Shown in pieces: positions 35,201 through 37,848 of a stretch of 37,848 nucleotides of DNA (positions are counted from its first letter, which is position 1; every line of letters starts with the position of its first letter). The stretch is taken from positions 1 to 37,848 of the forward strand of contig CALSCQ010003178.1 in the NCBI GenBank assembly GCA_943704525.1. Direction: 5' to 3'. The DNA comes from Pigoraptor vietnamica. Lineage: Eukaryota; Opisthokonta; Filasterea. The notes under the pieces are model-generated. The model was not told where the DNA came from and searched no databases. It was given only the letters and a program-made list of their open reading frames with translations. The position numbers and the translations under genes are program-made.

Positions 35201-37848
35201 GGCAAAGGGTTACATTCGAGTGCCGCCCGTGTTCGCCGGAACCGTTCCCTTCGCGCTCGCGATGGGCTTTGACCGGTGCGTGCCGGTGCCTTCGCATGTT
35301 CTCACGTTACTTGTTTTGGGTCGATTGCTTGCGGGTGCGGGCAACGCTAACGGTTCCCTTGTCTGGATTACGTGCATTTGCGCAGTGTGCCCACCATTTC
35401 CAAGCCAAGCGGCGTTACCCTTGGGGCGATTGCGGCAGTTCTTCCCGCACTGTCGGACATCTACGATTCCTCGTCGAACAAATTCACATTCGCCATCCCT
35501 GGGCTCGACACTCTCGCAAATGCCGTGGCCAACCTCGTTGTCGTCGACTTCGACATTGAGTTTGGCGAGGGATCTTCCACGCCGTTCCCTTCCGTGCGGT
35601 CCTTTAACGCCACGCTTGCGAGCTCTGATGCCTTCATCGTCTACTCGGGGCTCACTCTGACGTCGTACGCACTCGAGCTGCGAATGGTTACGTCGGGACA
35701 ACAGCGGCAATTCAGCGGAGTCTTCCGCGGGAATGTTGCGGTTGGGTCGACCTCTATCGGTCTAACGTTGCCGTTTGGGGCCGGCAGTGAACCTGCGACG
35801 ATCTCGATTCCATCGACGCTTGTGCAAGGATACCCTCTGGATTCCTTCTTTGGTATCCCTCGGTGAGTGTTGTTGATGGTGCGCTTGTTCCCTTTCGTCC
35901 CAGTCCGCATGTATTGAACCATCTTGTCCGACGTCTCGCAGGGCCGCCACTCTAAATACGGCGTCGCTGATCAAAGTATCGGATATACTTGCGCTCTTTC
36001 CGGGGATGACGGCCGCCATGGCGTTTGCGCGAGCGTCCATTCCGAACCTCGCGGACACGGTCGACTCGATGGTCATCACGCAGGCCAGCGTGGAGCTCGG
36101 CACCGGTTTTCTAGCGCTGCGGAGTTTCAACCTAACCGTCGTGTGCACGTCGTCGTGGCGTGTCACGGGCTCGGTATCGGTCGGCCCCTTTGCGCTCGAG
36201 ATCTACTACCATGGGGGCACGCCTTCGTCGATTTCCGCCATTGTGCGCGGCGGTGCTACGATTGCGTCGCACTACGTTGGCTTCGTCGTCCCGTTCAATG
36301 TTCCCGGCCGCACGATTCAAGTGGTCCTGCCCCGCGCGTCGGTTGGCCCCTACCGACTGGAAGACCTGTTTCCTCTGCAATCGGACGAGGGTAATGTCGT
36401 CGTGGACGTGACGGGCGCGTCGCTTTCGGCAGCCGCCGCCAACATCAAGGCCAGGACGAAGTCGGTGCTGTTAGAGTTGGTGGGGAAGGCCAATTCGTTG
36501 AACGTGCTCACCCTCGGCGACGTGGTTGACGCTGTGGCGCTGCCGGGGCTCTCCAAGTCCGACCTGTCGCCCAGCGTCGCGGGATTGCCGTCGCTTGCTT
36601 CACTCGGAGTGACGAACGTCTCGGTGAATGCGCCCGTGCGGTCCGCGGGATTGAGTGACGTGTCGTCTGTTGCGGCGACGGTGATCCTGACGGTACCTTG
36701 GGTGCTGACGCCGGACATCAGCCTAAGTCTACTCTCGGTCGCGTTCAAAGCGGATCGGCTCAATTCGGCGTGGACGTTCTCTGCCGTCGTGTCTGGATTC
36801 CTCTCCATCCACCAGTTCGTTGTAGGCGCGCGCATTCCCATCAACGTCCCTTCCGAACGCCTGCGATTCTACCTTCCGGAGGTGAAGATTCGAGGCGCCA
36901 GCCTTGTGTCGGCTTATGCGTTGGACGTGGCTGGTGCCGCGATGGATGCACGGCGTGCCATTGACGACGTCGCTGGTTCTCTTACATCGGAGGACGCGCG
37001 CCGTGAGATGGGCCGACTCATTACCGCGAACGCTGCGGCCGCGGCCGCGACCATCAAGAGCCGCCTCAGAGCGCTCGTGTCGGCGTCAACGTTTACGGCT
37101 GCAGACGAAAATTCTCTGCTCGCCAGCGCCACCACGACGGGCCTTACTCTGGGCGCATTCGTGGACGCACTGCATATCCAGGGCCTTTCGTCTGCCTCTC
37201 TGAAGACGGATCTGGCGGGTCTTCCGAACTTCGCGAACTTTGGCCTTGCAGCGCTGTCGGCGGATGGCTCGTTCGCGGATCGCCAGTCTTCGCTCGTTGA
37301 CAGTGCCCGGTCCCTAGACGCGTGCATCTTTTACGCGTCGACGTGGTCGATTACCAGTGGACTCGCGCTCTCCTCGCTCGCCATGCGCGTCTCTGTCCAA
37401 CGGACATCCGGTTCGTTGTATTTCAGGGGTGCCGTCGTCGGACGCATGTCTCTCAAAAGTTTTGTCTTCTCGGCTTACATTCCTGTGAACGTGCCCGGGG
37501 AGCAGATGGTGTTTGTGCTGCCCGAGGTGAAGGTCGCGGGGGTGAACGTGAACGAGCTGATGGGGATCGGGACGGAGGTGCGGATCGAGCCGAGCGTGGA
37601 GGGCCTGAAGGCGGCGGCGGACGGCGTCGCCGGACGCGCGAAGGAGCTCGCTGCGCAGGCGCGTGCGGAGGCCGAGCGTCGCCTGGAGGAGCTGAAGCAG
37701 GAGGCGAAGGCGCGGATCCGGCGGCTGATGGCCGCGACGAAGGCGGAGCTGGAGGCGCGGGCCGCGGAGCTCGGAGCGATGGTGACGGGCGGGAAGGTTC
37801 TGCTGCTCGGCGACGTCGTTGACGCCGTCGGGTCCGGGTTCGGGATCG
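32228..37848 (+). CDS. Giant secreted beta-repeat protein, N-terminal part (runs off the window)
   Basis: Exons 32228-32456, 32558-34016, 34100-34618, 34723-35025, 35114-35275, 35386-35862 and 35942 to the right edge join with consistent phases; about 1,685 residues are visible with no stop. The signal peptide is clear (LLTCLLAVALLCG, cleavage near TNA/VD). I recognise no family. The mature part is poor in Cys and made of repeating beta-rich modules with a pattern like L-S-x-A-S-V, D-G-x-G, S-G-x-V-S-G-S-x-x-I-G, V-x-V-x-x-P-F-P and I-x-L-P (examples YSGVISGSLRIGSKDVTIHI, FSGVFRGNVAVGSTSIGLTL). The last exon adds longer units: LGDVVDA.., DLAGLP.., IPVNVPGEQMVFVLPEVKV, then an Ala/Glu/Arg helical segment (about 37585-37780) with heptad character. 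It is probably an extracellular matrix, coat or adhesion protein; that is inference from secretion and repeats only. Confidence 0.8.

Overview
The window reads as nuclear DNA of a unicellular eukaryote close to animals (choanoflagellate-, filasterean- or ichthyosporean-like; I cannot choose among them). Genes are GC-rich and intron-dense, with small introns that often hold (CA)n/(GT)n tracts and mostly use donors of the form GTGCGT, GTGAGT or GTGGGT. The animal affinity rests on a receptor tyrosine kinase with LRR and EGF repeats and on a four-KH-domain FUBP homologue that keeps the MADYS N-terminus of animal FUBP1. All exon models come from reading frames, splice sites, phase bookkeeping and remembered protein families; no search was run.

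Layout. 232-420 (-): first exon of an alpha/beta-hydrolase-like gene running off the left edge. 1036-5586 (+): 13-exon acyl-CoA oxidase with an N-terminal PTS2-like signal, a GC-AG intron and two micro-exons. 5994-8529 (-): ankyrin-repeat protein lacking its 5' end. 8850-9349 (+): last two exons of NME7. Both of these genes lose their 5' parts at the long microsatellite 8581-8787, which suggests a collapsed or mis-joined assembly there. 9653-10010: degenerate tandem repeat. 10524-12764 (+): adenosine kinase, 8 exons. 13443-14495 (-): acylphosphatase, 3 exons, exactly 99 aa. 15381-18441 (-): zeta-crystallin/quinone oxidoreductase, 10 exons, probable mitochondrial presequence, minisatellite in one intron. 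18745-19872 (-): intronless Ser/Arg/Pro-rich orphan protein. 19873-21902: no convincing gene; AT-rich DNA plus a GC-rich island bounded by imperfect inverted repeats.

21903-25286 (-): 8-exon, 882-aa receptor tyrosine kinase (signal peptide, LRRs, about seven EGF-like repeats, membrane helix, kinase). It is divergent from 26044-30582 (+), a 17-exon, 631-aa FUBP/KHSRP homologue; the 757-bp shared upstream region carries nested inverted repeats. 30583-32227 is intergenic and partly AT-rich. 32228 to the right edge (+) is the start of a very large secreted protein built from beta-rich repeats and helical linkers, with about 1,685 residues visible and no stop reached. I recognise no family for it; together with the LRR-EGF kinase it is the most novel content.

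Functionally the genes are mostly independent housekeeping units: peroxisomal beta-oxidation, purine salvage, acyl phosphate hydrolysis, quinone reduction, a ciliary NDP-kinase-family protein and an RNA/ssDNA-binding regulator. The two lineage-specific cell-surface or secreted proteins stand apart from them.
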